Part shown: piece by piece, positions 16,344 to 25,377 of the stretch
Numbering within the stretch: the first letter of the stretch is position 1
Layout of the letters: every line of letters starts with the position of its first letter
Origin: Desulfuromonas sp. TF
GTDB lineage: Bacteria > Desulfobacterota > Desulfuromonadia > Desulfuromonadales > ATBO01
DNA: 64,000 bases
Direction: 5' to 3'
Assembly: GCF_000472285.1 (NCBI RefSeq)
Contig: NZ_KI421416.1
Coordinates: 29,134-93,133, forward strand
Made by a program: the position numbers and the translations under genes
Notes under the pieces: generated by a model
Database searches by the model: none
The model's input: the letters and a program-made list of their open reading frames with translations, nothing else
Told to the model about the DNA's origin: nothing

Positions 16344-17597
16344 TCAACCCTCACTACGCCAGATCAGTGGCTGATAAATAGTGCCGGAGCGGCTCTGCCG
16401 GATTCCATCAGTGTCCACCACCTTGAACGATACTGCATGCTCCCGGACATTGATGGTGCCGAGCGGCGGCCGGGCTACCGAGGCTGAAATCGTGTAGCTT
16501 CCAGGGGTTAGCAACGGCGCAGGGAAGACAACTTCGAGGCTGGTGGTCCCCTTCCCTTCCAGGCTGACCGAATCCTTACTGTCGCGGTTGTCCGAGAGCA
16601 TGACGATCTCGCCAAGGTGGTTCTTGAGCAGCAGAACGGCGTAGCCGCCCGGGAGGGGCTCCCGGCACCGATAGACCAGGTGAACTGCGAATGGTTCATG
16701 CACCTGAAGCGGCCGGTCAAGGGGACGGCCGTCTGCATGGGTCAGGCGGACCGACAGTACCTGGTGGGGGTTGGCGGGATCGTCTGGGAAGTCCGCGCTG
16801 GCATGTTCCTCGCCCCCCCCCTGCTGCAGGTAGCGGAAGGTGATGTTCTCCGTAGGGCCATGGTCGACGATCCGGCCGTCACACAGCAGGATGGCCCGCT
16901 GGCAGAGCCGGTTGACTGCGTTCATGTTGTGACTGACAAACAGCACTGTGCGCCCTGCCCGACCGACCTCAGCCATCTTGCCCAGGCACTTCTTCTGGAA
17001 TTCAGCATCCCCGACGGCGAGCACCTCGTCGACAATCAGGATCTCCGGTTCGAGATGAGCCGCGACCGCGAACGCCAGGCGTACATACATCCCAGACGAA
17101 TAGCGTTTCACCGGAGTATCGATGAACTTCTCCACTCCGGAGAAGGCCAAAATCTCATCAAAGCATCGGACGATTTCGGCCTTGGTCATCCCCAGCACCG
17201 CACCGTTGAGAAAGACATTCTCGCGACCGGTCAATTCGGGATGAAAACCCGTTCCCACTTCGAGCAGGCTGGCCACTCTTCCCTTGAGCCTGATTCGGCC
17301 GCTGGTTGGATCGGTAATCCGTGATAAAATCTTCAACAGAGTCGATTTTCCGGCACCATTGCAGCCAATGATACCGAGGGTTTCGCCGCGCTGAACGTCG
17401 AAGCTGATATTGTCGAGGGCCAGAAAGGTCCCGATGGGACTAGATTTGTTTTCGCTTCCCAGCTTGGTGTGCGGGTCATCCTTGCCGCGCAGGCGGGCCC
17501 ACCAACTCTCCAAGTCATGCCGGAGGGTGCCGTGATTGATGACCCCCAGCCGGTAGGCCTTGGTCAGATGTTCCACGCGGATGACCGGATCACTCAT
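16344..17597 (-). CDS. wzt: Polysaccharide ABC exporter ATPase with C-terminal glycan-binding domain (Wzt)
   Basis: 417 residues. The N-terminal half is an ABC ATPase of the polysaccharide-export class: GIIGCNGAGKSTLLKIL (Walker A, with Cys in place of the common Arg), YSSGMYVRLAFAVA signature, ILIVDEVLAVGD Walker B, VSHN switch. The last about 150 residues form a beta-rich domain (FAVHLVYRCREPLPGGYAVLLLKN, LTPGSYTISASVARPP) matching Wzt carbohydrate-recognition modules that bind the capped O-chain. This indicates ABC-dependent export of a finished, end-modified polysaccharide rather than Wzx/Wzy assembly. It pairs with the permease four bases upstream. Confidence 0.9.
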   Translation of the reverse strand: MSDPVIRVEHLTKAYRLGVINHGTLRHDLESWWARLRGKDDPHTKLGSENKSSPIGTFLALDNISFDVQRGETLGIIGCNGAGKSTLLKILSRITDPTSGRIRLKGRVASLLEVGTGFHPELTGRENVFLNGAVLGMTKAEIVRCFDEILAFSGVEKFIDTPVKRYSSGMYVRLAFAVAAHLEPEILIVDEVLAVGDAEFQKKCLGKMAEVGRAGRTVLFVSHNMNAVNRLCQRAILLCDGRIVDHGPTENITFRYLQQGGGEEHASADFPDDPANPHQVLSVRLTHADGRPLDRPLQVHEPFAVHLVYRCREPLPGGYAVLLLKNHLGEIVMLSDNRDSKDSVSLEGKGTTSLEVVFPAPLLTPGSYTISASVARPPLGTINVREHAVSFKVVDTDGIRQSRSGTIYQPLIWRSEG

Positions 17598-17600
17598 GGC

Positions 17601-18446
17601 TCAGACCATATCGACGAAGGTCCGCTCGACGCGGGTGAAGACTTTGATGGCGACAAAAAACAGGATGATCGTCTCGAGCAGGCTGAATGCCATTCTGGTG
17701 AAATCGACCGGGCCGGTGTCCCAGAAGGCATGCCGAAAGAACTCGACGATGAAGACCATCGGGTTGATCGCGTAGAGCCATTGCCAGTTCTCCGGAACCA
17801 GACTTACGGGATAGATGATTGGAGTTGCGTACATCCAGAGCTGCACGGCGAATCCGGTAAGGAAGGTCAGATCCCGGTATTTGATGGTCAGGGACGAAAC
17901 AAGAATGCCGACCGAAAAGCTCAGGGCGGCCACTTGCATCAAAAGCAGCGGCAACAGCAGGGTCGCCGCCGTCAGACGGATCGGCATCCCTTCGAGCCAA
18001 AAATAGCAGCAGAACAGTGCAAATAAAATAAATTGCAGCAGAAAGGTGGCGCTATGGACGATTAATGCCGCCGCCGACACAGCCAGTCGAGGAAAATAAA
18101 CCTTCTTGAAAATGCCCGCATTGGCAATGAACATCTCCGAATTCTTGGTAAGACTGGAGGCAAAAAAGTTCCAGATGGTCACCCCGGACAAATAAAAAAG
18201 GACCTTTGGGACACTGCCGGTCGAAATGCCAATGATATTGCCAAAGACGATCGTAAAAATCAGAGTGGTCATCAACGGCTGCAACAAAAACCAGAATGGC
18301 CCGAGAATAGTCTGTTTATAGACCGCTACAAAATCCCGCCGAACCAATAGCATGATCAGATCGCGATATCTCCAGAGTTCCCGCAGGCCCAGTGAGAATA
18401 CTCGTCTGCGTACAGGGATTTCAATCGTCCATTCCTGCTGCTGCAT
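17601..18446 (-). CDS. wzm: Polysaccharide ABC exporter permease (Wzm)
   Basis: 281 residues of the ABC-2 permease family with about six transmembrane segments. The N-terminal amphipathic part (LRELWRYRDLIMLLVRRDFVAVYKQTILGPFWFLLQPLM) is characteristic of Wzm/KpsM/TagG proteins. Later segments end in FRHAFWDTG and a C-terminal helix. The ATG at 18446 shares one base with the upstream stop (TAATG). It forms the inner-membrane channel for the polysaccharide made by this operon, driven by the adjacent ATPase. Confidence 0.9.
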   Translation of the reverse strand: MQQQEWTIEIPVRRRVFSLGLRELWRYRDLIMLLVRRDFVAVYKQTILGPFWFLLQPLMTTLIFTIVFGNIIGISTGSVPKVLFYLSGVTIWNFFASSLTKNSEMFIANAGIFKKVYFPRLAVSAAALIVHSATFLLQFILFALFCCYFWLEGMPIRLTAATLLLPLLLMQVAALSFSVGILVSSLTIKYRDLTFLTGFAVQLWMYATPIIYPVSLVPENWQWLYAINPMVFIVEFFRHAFWDTGPVDFTRMAFSLLETIILFFVAIKVFTRVERTFVDMV

Positions 18447-19201
18447 TACTCTACCTTTATCGAACCGGGGCGCCGCCGCTCCCCGGCGCGCAATATCTTC
18501 ACGATATCTATGACATGCCGCCAATAAAGCTTCCGATGCCGGGAAAGCATCTTTAGTAACAGCCGAGATTTGGCCATCGGGCTCAAGGAACGTTCACGCG
18601 AATCACGGCGAATACGATAGTAAAATTGTACGCCGGGCAGCTTCACGACCTCGCGACCGAGTCCCAGCAGACGGTTCCAGAAATCCCAGTCTTCCCAGCC
18701 AGCTTGCATGCCTTCCGCGTAGCCGCCGACTGCCTGCCAATCGGCACGACGGAACAGGGCGGCCGAAAATATCAGATTGTCGAGGAGCTGATGCGACAGG
18801 GAAAATTCCGGGAGCATCCAATGTCCATTCAACTCCCCTAACAGCTCCGCACCGCAATAGACGATTCCGACCTCGGCCTGTTCATCAAGGATTTCGAGAG
18901 CCTGCCGCAGGTAATTCGGACCGATCCGGTCGTCGGCATCGAGGGGCAGTACATATTCACCGTAGGCTTGGGCGATACCGAAGTTGCGTGCCGCGGACAC
19001 CCCTCGGTTAGGTGTGTGGATAACACGGGTCCGGGGCCATTCCCCCTCCTGAAGAATCCGTTGGGTTTCCGCATCGGTCGATCCGTCATTTACCACAATG
19101 ATTTCAAAGTCAGCAAAAGTTTGGGCCAGAACCGACCTGATCGCCTGATCCAGATAGAGTCCCAGATTGTAGCAAGGGATGACTACACTCACCTTGGGCA
19201 T
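18446..19201 (-). CDS. Glycosyltransferase family 2
   Basis: 251 residues, a compact GT-A enzyme. VSVVIPCYNLGLYLDQAIRSVLAQTFADFEIIVVNDGSTD is the donor-binding start. YVLPLDADDRIGP carries the DxD motif, and GWEDWDFWNRLLGLG is the catalytic-base segment. The start at 19201 has GAGAG upstream and slightly overlaps the previous gene. It should add one sugar to the cytoplasmic glycan intermediate. The specificity is unknown. Confidence 0.88.
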   Translation of the reverse strand: MPKVSVVIPCYNLGLYLDQAIRSVLAQTFADFEIIVVNDGSTDAETQRILQEGEWPRTRVIHTPNRGVSAARNFGIAQAYGEYVLPLDADDRIGPNYLRQALEILDEQAEVGIVYCGAELLGELNGHWMLPEFSLSHQLLDNLIFSAALFRRADWQAVGGYAEGMQAGWEDWDFWNRLLGLGREVVKLPGVQFYYRIRRDSRERSLSPMAKSRLLLKMLSRHRKLYWRHVIDIVKILRAGERRRPGSIKVE

Positions 19202-19995
19202 GATCGTCTCTCAAGCGAACCCGCCTTCAGCAGGCCGTGAACAAAGGCTCGATTGAGAACCCGCTTGACTAGACACGCCAGGTAATGCGGAAAAGCTACT
19301 TGCCCCATTGCACGCAAATAATGGCGTCGAATGGCATACTCCTCAACAAGGGCGGCATCCGAATAGTGGATCGAGCAACTCCCACTATGCACCCGAAAGC
19401 AGGCCAGGGAACGATCCAGCAGAACCGGTGCCGATAAAGATCCAATACGTAGCCAGAGATCATAGTCCATCGCCAGTTTCAAATTCGGATCGAATTGATT
19501 TTGGCGTAGGATGTCCGTTCGGACGAAGGTGGCGGGGTGAAAGAGCTGGTTCGACCGAAGCAGGCGATTATAGTTGTAGGTCCGCACCGGGAAACTTCGA
19601 AAGCAATACCCCTGGGCGTTGATAAAATCGATGCCGCCGGTCAGCCAGATTGCGCCCGGGCTGCCTTCAAAACCTGCCACAACGGATGTGATGACATCTG
19701 CGGTAGGATAACAATCGTCACTATGAAGAAAACCGACAACATCACCCGACGCCAGGCTAATCCCCTTGTTCATCGCATCTGCGATCCCCTGATCGGATCC
19801 GGATGTCCATGAAATCCTCTGGTCGCGACCGGCTGCCTGCTCAATCGTGGCGAGGCTACCGTCCGTTGAACCCCCATCGATGATAATATGCTCGAGTTCA
19901 GGGTAATCCTGCCGCAGCACGCTGTCGATAGCCTGAGCGAGGAAACGATTACCATTGAGATTAACTGTAACGATGGTGATCTTCATCTTTTTCAT
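19189..19995 (-). CDS. Glycosyltransferase family 2 (WcaA-like)
   Basis: 268 residues. KITIVTVNLNGNRFLAQAIDSVLRQDYPELEHIIIDGGSTDGSL is typical of GT2 enzymes of colanic acid and O-antigen clusters. GDVVGFLHSDDCYPTADV supplies the acidic motif and LAMDYDLWLRIG the later catalytic segment. The ATG at 19995 overlaps the upstream stop as ATGA. It is part of the same operon. Donor and acceptor are unknown. Confidence 0.87.
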   Translation of the reverse strand: MKKMKITIVTVNLNGNRFLAQAIDSVLRQDYPELEHIIIDGGSTDGSLATIEQAAGRDQRISWTSGSDQGIADAMNKGISLASGDVVGFLHSDDCYPTADVITSVVAGFEGSPGAIWLTGGIDFINAQGYCFRSFPVRTYNYNRLLRSNQLFHPATFVRTDILRQNQFDPNLKLAMDYDLWLRIGSLSAPVLLDRSLACFRVHSGSCSIHYSDAALVEEYAIRRHYLRAMGQVAFPHYLACLVKRVLNRAFVHGLLKAGSLERRSCPR

Positions 19996-21032
19996 CTTAC
20001 CGGATGACAGGGGTTAACCTTTTGGCCTGTAATAATCTGCCAGATTAACCTTACCCGCTCCCATTTACAGCACAGTGCACGAATCAGCATGGCGATCATC
20101 AGCGAGAAGTAGATGGAAGGGAGCACCGCGGGAAAATAACGCCGAGTGAACAGCAAACGATTCCTCATGTTGTAATAATCGCAGATATAGCTCTTTCGGC
20201 TCGGCAGGCTGCTCGTCCCGATGCTTCGTCCCACCTTGTGATAAACACGGCTTTCGATCGCATAGGCCAGTGCGAACCGTCCGCGAATGCGCAGGGACCA
20301 GTCGGTATCCTCAAAAAAAAGGAAATAGTCTTCGCACATGAGACCCACCTTCTCCAGCATGGAACGAGACACGAATAAAGATGCGCCTACCACATAATTC
20401 ATCCGGCGCTCTATCCGTCCCACATCCACCCGGTCTCCTGCCCGTCCGAGCTGCCCTAGATGCCAAGGAAGGCCGATCCACTTGCAATACCAGCCACCAC
20501 CGCGTGCCTGCACCTGCTCAGGAACATCGTAACGCAGCAGGGTCGAACCACATATGCCGGCATCGGGGCGCTCAGACATCCGGATGAGCAAAGCATCCAG
20601 CGCACCTGGCGCGATGACAGTGTCATTGTTCAGCAGCCAGATATAATCCGAATCCTCCCGGGACAAGAAATAACGAAGACCGACGTTGTTTCCTCCGGCA
20701 AACCCTAGATTGCCTCCCGTTCGAATAAGCACCAACTTGGCTTCGTCATAGGAATCCCCTCCCCGCTCGGCCTCATCACGTTCGTAGATCCGATACCTGA
20801 TCGGTTTAGGTATTGGGGGCCACGACAAAGCCTTGAAGTGATGCTCAACAGGGACGAGGACATTCATATTCCCATTAGCCCACGCTTGGATCCTTTCCAG
20901 GGAGCCATCCGTCGACTCGTTATCACAAACGATGACCCGGGTTTCCGCCGGCACATTCCGGAAGATGCTCTCCAGGCATTCAATGGTATCCTTCCAGCCG
21001 TTCCAATTGAGCAGGAGTATGTAGGTACTCAT
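19992..21032 (-). CDS. Glycosyltransferase family 2 (rhamnosyltransferase-like)
   Basis: 346 residues from the ATG at 21032, which overlaps the UbiA-family gene's stop as ATGA. The upstream extension of the frame has no domain-like sequence. Motifs are YILLLNWNGWKDTIECLESI, VIVCDNESTDGS, NLGFAGGNNVGLRYFL, YIWLLNNDTVI, and FLFFEDTDWSLRIRGRFALAY, the layout of WbbL/RfbF-type rhamnosyl or galactofuranosyl transferases. Two hydrophobic segments near the C-terminus suggest membrane association. The sugar is not assigned. Confidence 0.87.
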   Translation of the reverse strand: MSTYILLLNWNGWKDTIECLESIFRNVPAETRVIVCDNESTDGSLERIQAWANGNMNVLVPVEHHFKALSWPPIPKPIRYRIYERDEAERGGDSYDEAKLVLIRTGGNLGFAGGNNVGLRYFLSREDSDYIWLLNNDTVIAPGALDALLIRMSERPDAGICGSTLLRYDVPEQVQARGGGWYCKWIGLPWHLGQLGRAGDRVDVGRIERRMNYVVGASLFVSRSMLEKVGLMCEDYFLFFEDTDWSLRIRGRFALAYAIESRVYHKVGRSIGTSSLPSRKSYICDYYNMRNRLLFTRRYFPAVLPSIYFSLMIAMLIRALCCKWERVRLIWQIITGQKVNPCHPVR

Positions 21033-21874
21033 TGATAAACGCTCCATCCCACCATCAATATCCAGAGAGTGCCGGTGGCCAGTAGAGGAACATCCTTTAT
21101 AAGAGCCTCGGTGGGGTCTCCACTTTGTCCGGATTTGATGCGCATCAGATATCGCAAAAGCCCAAACATGCAAAGGGGCACAGTATAAACCAGAAGAGGT
21201 GTGGAAATGGCATAAATGGAATAGGTTACCAGTACCGCCGCGCCGGAAAGGTACATGGCGCTTTCCAGGAAACCATCGGGGTACTCCTCAAGGGTGCGGC
21301 GGTGATCTCCCGCCGCGGTTCCCAAGTGGCGCCTCTCACTGTAGCGCTTACCCACGCTCAGGAAAATCGACAGGAGAAAAACGGTAAGAAAAAGCCAGTC
21401 GGAAATATAGACATCGAAGGCCTCGCCGCCGCCGTAAAGACGCAAAACGAATCCCAGCGAGATACAGAAAAGATCAATTATCGGCAGATTCTTCAGATAC
21501 ATACTGTAACATGCCGACACCATCAGATATACAATGATATAGGCGATGAACGCAGAGGATATGCGCCAGCTGATTACAACTGCCAAAGCCAACAAGACGC
21601 AGCAGAGGAGCGCCGCCGCCGTTCTAGACACCCTACCGGACGGAAGCGGTCGGCTCTTCTTGTCAGGGTGGTGGGCATCGCGATCCTGGTCGGCCAGATC
21701 GTTGAAGACGTATGATGCACTGGATGCGCAACAGAACGCGGCAAAGGGCAGAATGCCGCGTTCGGCAACACCGGAATGAATTAACGCGCCGCTCAGCAGT
21801 GGCGGGAAAAAGATCATCAGGTTCTTCAGCCACTGCCATGGTCTCAGCAGTCTGACAAAATCGATAATATTCAT
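21029..21874 (-). CDS. UbiA-family prenyltransferase (polyprenyl-phosphate phosphoribosyltransferase-like)
   Basis: A 281-residue integral membrane protein with about eight transmembrane helices. The first aspartate-rich motif is YVFNDLADQDRDAHHPDKKSRPLPSGRV and the second region is FLLSIFLSVGKRYSER. These match the decaprenyl-phosphate phosphoribosyltransferase (UbiA/Rv3806c) branch, which moves phosphoribose from PRPP to a polyprenyl phosphate, the first step to lipid-linked ribofuranose or arabinofuranose. It lies between a GT2 gene and a GT-C-like gene near the pilin. No epimerase pair (DprE1/DprE2) is visible here, so polyprenyl-phosphoribose is the more likely product if the assignment is right. 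Confidence 0.78.
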   Translation of the reverse strand: MNIIDFVRLLRPWQWLKNLMIFFPPLLSGALIHSGVAERGILPFAAFCCASSASYVFNDLADQDRDAHHPDKKSRPLPSGRVSRTAAALLCCVLLALAVVISWRISSAFIAYIIVYLMVSACYSMYLKNLPIIDLFCISLGFVLRLYGGGEAFDVYISDWLFLTVFLLSIFLSVGKRYSERRHLGTAAGDHRRTLEEYPDGFLESAMYLSGAAVLVTYSIYAISTPLLVYTVPLCMFGLLRYLMRIKSGQSGDPTEALIKDVPLLATGTLWILMVGWSVYQ

Positions 21875-23610
21875 GGTACCGACAGTCTCGCGGCAAGCTT
21901 GGCCGCGGCGTCCTTGTAGGAAGAGCCCTCGGGCGCCTGCTCGGCGGCAAGACGGAAATTCAGCGCGGCATTCGCCTTATCGGATTCCTGCAGATGAAGT
22001 CGTCCGAGCTGATAATAGTAATGTGGGTCCCGAGTTACCTGAATGAGTTCCCGGAGGAGCAGGATGATTTCTTCCACGATTTCCTGTCGCTCCCGGCCAG
22101 TGCGGCTCTCCAGCAACTGGCGGTCCACCGTAATCAGTAGCTTCTGAAAATTGTAGTAGAGCTGTCCTTTTCTCTGGCGCTTATCCATGATCAGCGCTCG
22201 GGCTTCTTCATATTTTCTTTCATGAAGGAGGAGTTCGGCCCGCTTCAGGTCGAGGAAATCGGCATTTCGCAACCCTTCCGGGGCCGTATTGGATCGGATG
22301 ATGGCCACTCCTTCCGCTTCTCTCCTCGACTCCATGAGCAGACTGGCCAATACCGAGCGGGCAAAGGGGAAATTAGGGGATTTCCTCACCGAATCCTCAA
22401 ACAGATGCACATTGTCCTGCCAGACCAGGTTTCGATGCACGGTGGCAGAGGCAGTGGCCGCGAAGAAGATGGTCAGCACCAACGGAACGGCCCGCGGGAA
22501 CGAGAAACGGAGGACCAGCCGGTGTCCGACGATCACCAGCGCGAGACAGAAAAAGGCCGAAGGGAGATAAAGGTAGCGTTCCGCTGCCGGGGTCCAGGCC
22601 GGACTAAGCAGCATGACCACGATCGCCGAAGTTCCCACACATGCAGATGCAAGAAAAAGGCCACCGATGATATTCCACTTAAAAACGCAGTACACCAGCA
22701 GCAAGAAAACAGCCAGTCCCACCCAGAAATAGTATCCGGGCACTTCAAAAATTGTGAAATTGAGTGGCCAGGGGATCAGCAGCTTTTTGAAATAGAAGCC
22801 GAAACCTGTAAAAATGGTCTGCAGAACAGTCGTCAGGCCCAGTTCCCGTTCACCGATAAATTGGCGCACCAGTCCTGCTCCGGCATCCCGGGCTAAACCA
22901 CCCCGCACGGCGATATAAAAGAGTGGGAGGATCAAAAAGGGAAAAAGAAACGGAAGTCGTTCTTTCACCCGCTCGATAAGCTTGGGCCGAGGTGAGGCGG
23001 GACGTGGTTCCTCAAAAAGCAGGATAATAGCCAAAGCCGCCGGAACAAAAAATACGGCCGTTTCCTTGGAAAAGAAACCGGGAGCCAAGGGCAGCACGGA
23101 CAGATACGCATAGAGGGGACGGATGGTCGCAAGCCCGTATAGCAGGAGCATCGCGGCGATAAGGACGAAGAAGCCGGCCAGTAGATCGCTTCTGGCGGCA
23201 ATCCAGTTAACCGCCTCCGTGTTGACCGGATGGATGGAAAAGAGAAGGGCCGCCAGAAAAGGGGGCCAGATCGCCTCGTCAAAGAACCGGTTAACCACGA
23301 TGCGTGCACAGGCAAAGAGAAGAAGGGTATTGGCGGCATGAAGAAGGATATTCTCCAGATGCAGGAAGCTGGTTTCCGCCCCCCAGAGTTTCATGTCGAG
23401 CAGATAGGTAGCCAGCAGAACCGGCCGGTAGAAATAATCCGTCGCATGGGTGAGGATTTTCCATGCACCGGAACCTTCCGTGTCATGCAGCCATTGGACG
23501 ATGGCCCGGTCGTCAACGGGATTGAGTGGAGCCGAAATCACGGGATAAAAAATTACAATGACCAGGGCAGCAAGCCCTAGGGCCTGTATGCCGGTACGAG
23601 GGGCTTTCAT
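21871..23610 (-). CDS. TMTC-like GT-C membrane protein with C-terminal TPR region
   Basis: A 579-residue membrane protein with about ten hydrophobic helices in residues 10-400, then a soluble helical tail (SVLASLLMESRREAEG, RAELLLHERKYEEARAL, YYQLGRLHLQESDKANAALNF) that reads as TPR units. An acidic pair in the first extracytoplasmic loop (LNPVDDRAIVQWL) and the FSIHPVNTEAVNWIAARSDLLAGFF segment match TMTC and bacterial GT-C glycosyltransferases that use polyprenyl-phosphate sugars. Together with the UbiA-like partner immediately downstream (ATGA overlap), it may glycosylate a secreted protein or glycan. Specificity is unknown. Confidence 0.72.
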   Translation of the reverse strand: MKAPRTGIQALGLAALVIVIFYPVISAPLNPVDDRAIVQWLHDTEGSGAWKILTHATDYFYRPVLLATYLLDMKLWGAETSFLHLENILLHAANTLLLFACARIVVNRFFDEAIWPPFLAALLFSIHPVNTEAVNWIAARSDLLAGFFVLIAAMLLLYGLATIRPLYAYLSVLPLAPGFFSKETAVFFVPAALAIILLFEEPRPASPRPKLIERVKERLPFLFPFLILPLFYIAVRGGLARDAGAGLVRQFIGERELGLTTVLQTIFTGFGFYFKKLLIPWPLNFTIFEVPGYYFWVGLAVFLLLVYCVFKWNIIGGLFLASACVGTSAIVVMLLSPAWTPAAERYLYLPSAFFCLALVIVGHRLVLRFSFPRAVPLVLTIFFAATASATVHRNLVWQDNVHLFEDSVRKSPNFPFARSVLASLLMESRREAEGVAIIRSNTAPEGLRNADFLDLKRAELLLHERKYEEARALIMDKRQRKGQLYYNFQKLLITVDRQLLESRTGRERQEIVEEIILLLRELIQVTRDPHYYYQLGRLHLQESDKANAALNFRLAAEQAPEGSSYKDAAAKLAARLSVP

Positions 23611-24515
23611 GATGTCCGGCCTACGATCTCCAGGAAAAGGGCCTCTAGGCTCCGACGCTGTGGTTCGATGAGCAGGACATGCCCACCGCAGATGAAAAGC
23701 TGCTCCATGAACTCCTGGAAATGCTCTCTTGGCACGGAGGCATCGATACGCCCTTCGCTTATTTCGGTGACGATAAACTCGGACATGGCGCCGGGTGAAA
23801 CTCCGCCGACCCGTACCGTGTATCCTTCGATGCCGCTCTGAAGCACCTGTTCGACGTCATGGATGGCCTGCAGGGTGCCGGCGGCGATGATCGCCACGTG
23901 GTCGCAGACTGCTTCCACATCGGCAATGACATGCGTGCTGAAGAAGACCGTTTTTCCCTTCTTCTTGAGATCGAGAATAATCTCCTTGACGAGCGCCCGA
24001 CCGACAGGGTCGAGGCCGCTCATCGGCTCGTCGAGAATAAAGAGGTCCGGATCATGAAAGAGCGTCTGCGCCAGCCCGAGCCGCTGCACCATTCCCTTGC
24101 TATAGCCACGGATCGGACGGTTGGCCGCCTCCGTAAGGGACATGGTCTCAAGAACCTGTTCCGACTCGCGGCGAAGGACGGCGGGCGGCAGCCCGAAGGC
24201 GCGTCCAACGAGGTCGAGGTATTCCCGAGCGGTCAGAAAATCGTAAAATGACGGGTTTTCCGGCAGATAGCCGACGCACACACGGGCCTCCGCTGTCCCG
24301 GTCGGTCGGCCGAAGAGGCGGGCAACCCCGCCGCTCGGGCGGATCTGCCCGAGCAAAGCTTTGATCAGGGTGCTTTTCCCCGCGCCGTTGGGACCAAGAA
24401 AACCGAAAACCTCCCCTTCGGCGACCGAAAGGCTTACGCCTTTCAGAGCTTCTACTCTTCGTCCTTTTTTCCCGCGAAAGGTCTTCGATAACTCTTCGAT
24501 TTCGATCGGCTTCAT
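23607..24515 (-). CDS. ABC transporter ATP-binding protein
   Basis: About 302 residues. All ABC motifs are intact: GFLGPNGAGKSTLIKALLG, GYSKGMVQRLGLAQTL, FILDEPMSGLDP, and FSTHV. The C-terminal 80 residues form a small regulatory domain typical of ABC-2 export ATPases. ATG 24515 has AGGA seven bases upstream, while ATGs at 24536 and 24539 lack one. It pairs with the permease at 25.4-26.2 kb, with a TPR-type protein encoded between them. The set lies directly downstream of the pilin genes. The substrate is unknown. Confidence 0.87.
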   Translation of the reverse strand: MKPIEIEELSKTFRGKKGRRVEALKGVSLSVAEGEVFGFLGPNGAGKSTLIKALLGQIRPSGGVARLFGRPTGTAEARVCVGYLPENPSFYDFLTAREYLDLVGRAFGLPPAVLRRESEQVLETMSLTEAANRPIRGYSKGMVQRLGLAQTLFHDPDLFILDEPMSGLDPVGRALVKEIILDLKKKGKTVFFSTHVIADVEAVCDHVAIIAAGTLQAIHDVEQVLQSGIEGYTVRVGGVSPGAMSEFIVTEISEGRIDASVPREHFQEFMEQLFICGGHVLLIEPQRRSLEALFLEIVGRTS

Positions 24516-24528
24516 TTTAAGTTCCTGA

Positions 24529-25377
24529 TCAGCCATCATTGGATGAGGTGACGAACTGGCTTGTGCTCCGCACCTTTCCCTGTTCATCGAGATAGAACGT
24601 TCCGCCGTAAGGGTCGGCCGGCAACTCAGACAGCAGCCCGGACCGAACCAGCAGGGACAACTCGGATGGGAGCTCTCCGAAACGCGTGCGGAACACTTCC
24701 AAAGCTCCCTCGATAACCGTGACCGCTGTTAAGGCTTCATACCTCAGCTCATAGGCCTGTCGCACCACTTTGTCCTTGGAGGTGCGGATCATGGTTTCTA
24801 GAAATGCCAGGCCCATAGCGGATTGCTCCGACTCATAAAAGTAGCGGGCCGCGAGTTGAGCAAACAACGGATTGCCGGAAATCTCAGCAGCATGCTGCAT
24901 GTAGGAGGCGGCCTTCGAATAATCGTTCAGGAAATATGCATAATTGAAGCCCAGGTAGAACGGCAGCCAGGGGTCCCATGTACGATGCGCCACACCTTTT
25001 TCCAGGAGGTGGTTCACCTCGTTCACGCGCCCTACCTCCCAGGTAAAGGCCGCCTGGGCAAAATAATAGGCATCCATATTGTAGGGATCGACATGCACCG
25101 CCCCCTGAAGCGTTTTGTACATGTTGTAGAATTCGGGTTGAATAACGACGTTTTCCTGAAGCTTCTGCAGGATCGTGCCGAAATAAAAAAGAACCCGCAC
25201 AACTGCCAGTCCAGCGACCGTGGGGCGATGCTCCCCGCTCGCGACTCTAAGCAACTGAGGATGGGGTAGATAGCCGAGTTTCACCTCCACCGGGCGATTT
25301 TTAAGATATTGGGTAAAGGGTGAAATCAATAGCGCATACGCCACAACCAGAGCGGCGAAGGCGAGACGCCACCTCAT
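24529..25377 (-). CDS. Membrane-anchored TPR-like protein of ABC operon
   Basis: 282 residues that I do not recognise by name. An N-terminal hydrophobic helix (WRLAFAALVVAYALLISPF) anchors a mostly helical soluble domain. Stretches such as AYYFAQAAFTWEVGRVNEVNHLL, PWLPFYLGFNYAYFLNDYSKAASYMQHAAEI and AARYFYESEQSAMGLAFLETMI read like degenerate TPRs. The C-terminus has LPADPYGGTFYLDEQGKVRS, resembling the end of pseudopilin-like or GspG-like domains. It overlaps the permease stop as ATGA and is probably a partner of the ABC transporter. Confidence 0.7.
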   Translation of the reverse strand: MRWRLAFAALVVAYALLISPFTQYLKNRPVEVKLGYLPHPQLLRVASGEHRPTVAGLAVVRVLFYFGTILQKLQENVVIQPEFYNMYKTLQGAVHVDPYNMDAYYFAQAAFTWEVGRVNEVNHLLEKGVAHRTWDPWLPFYLGFNYAYFLNDYSKAASYMQHAAEISGNPLFAQLAARYFYESEQSAMGLAFLETMIRTSKDKVVRQAYELRYEALTAVTVIEGALEVFRTRFGELPSELSLLVRSGLLSELPADPYGGTFYLDEQGKVRSTSQFVTSSNDG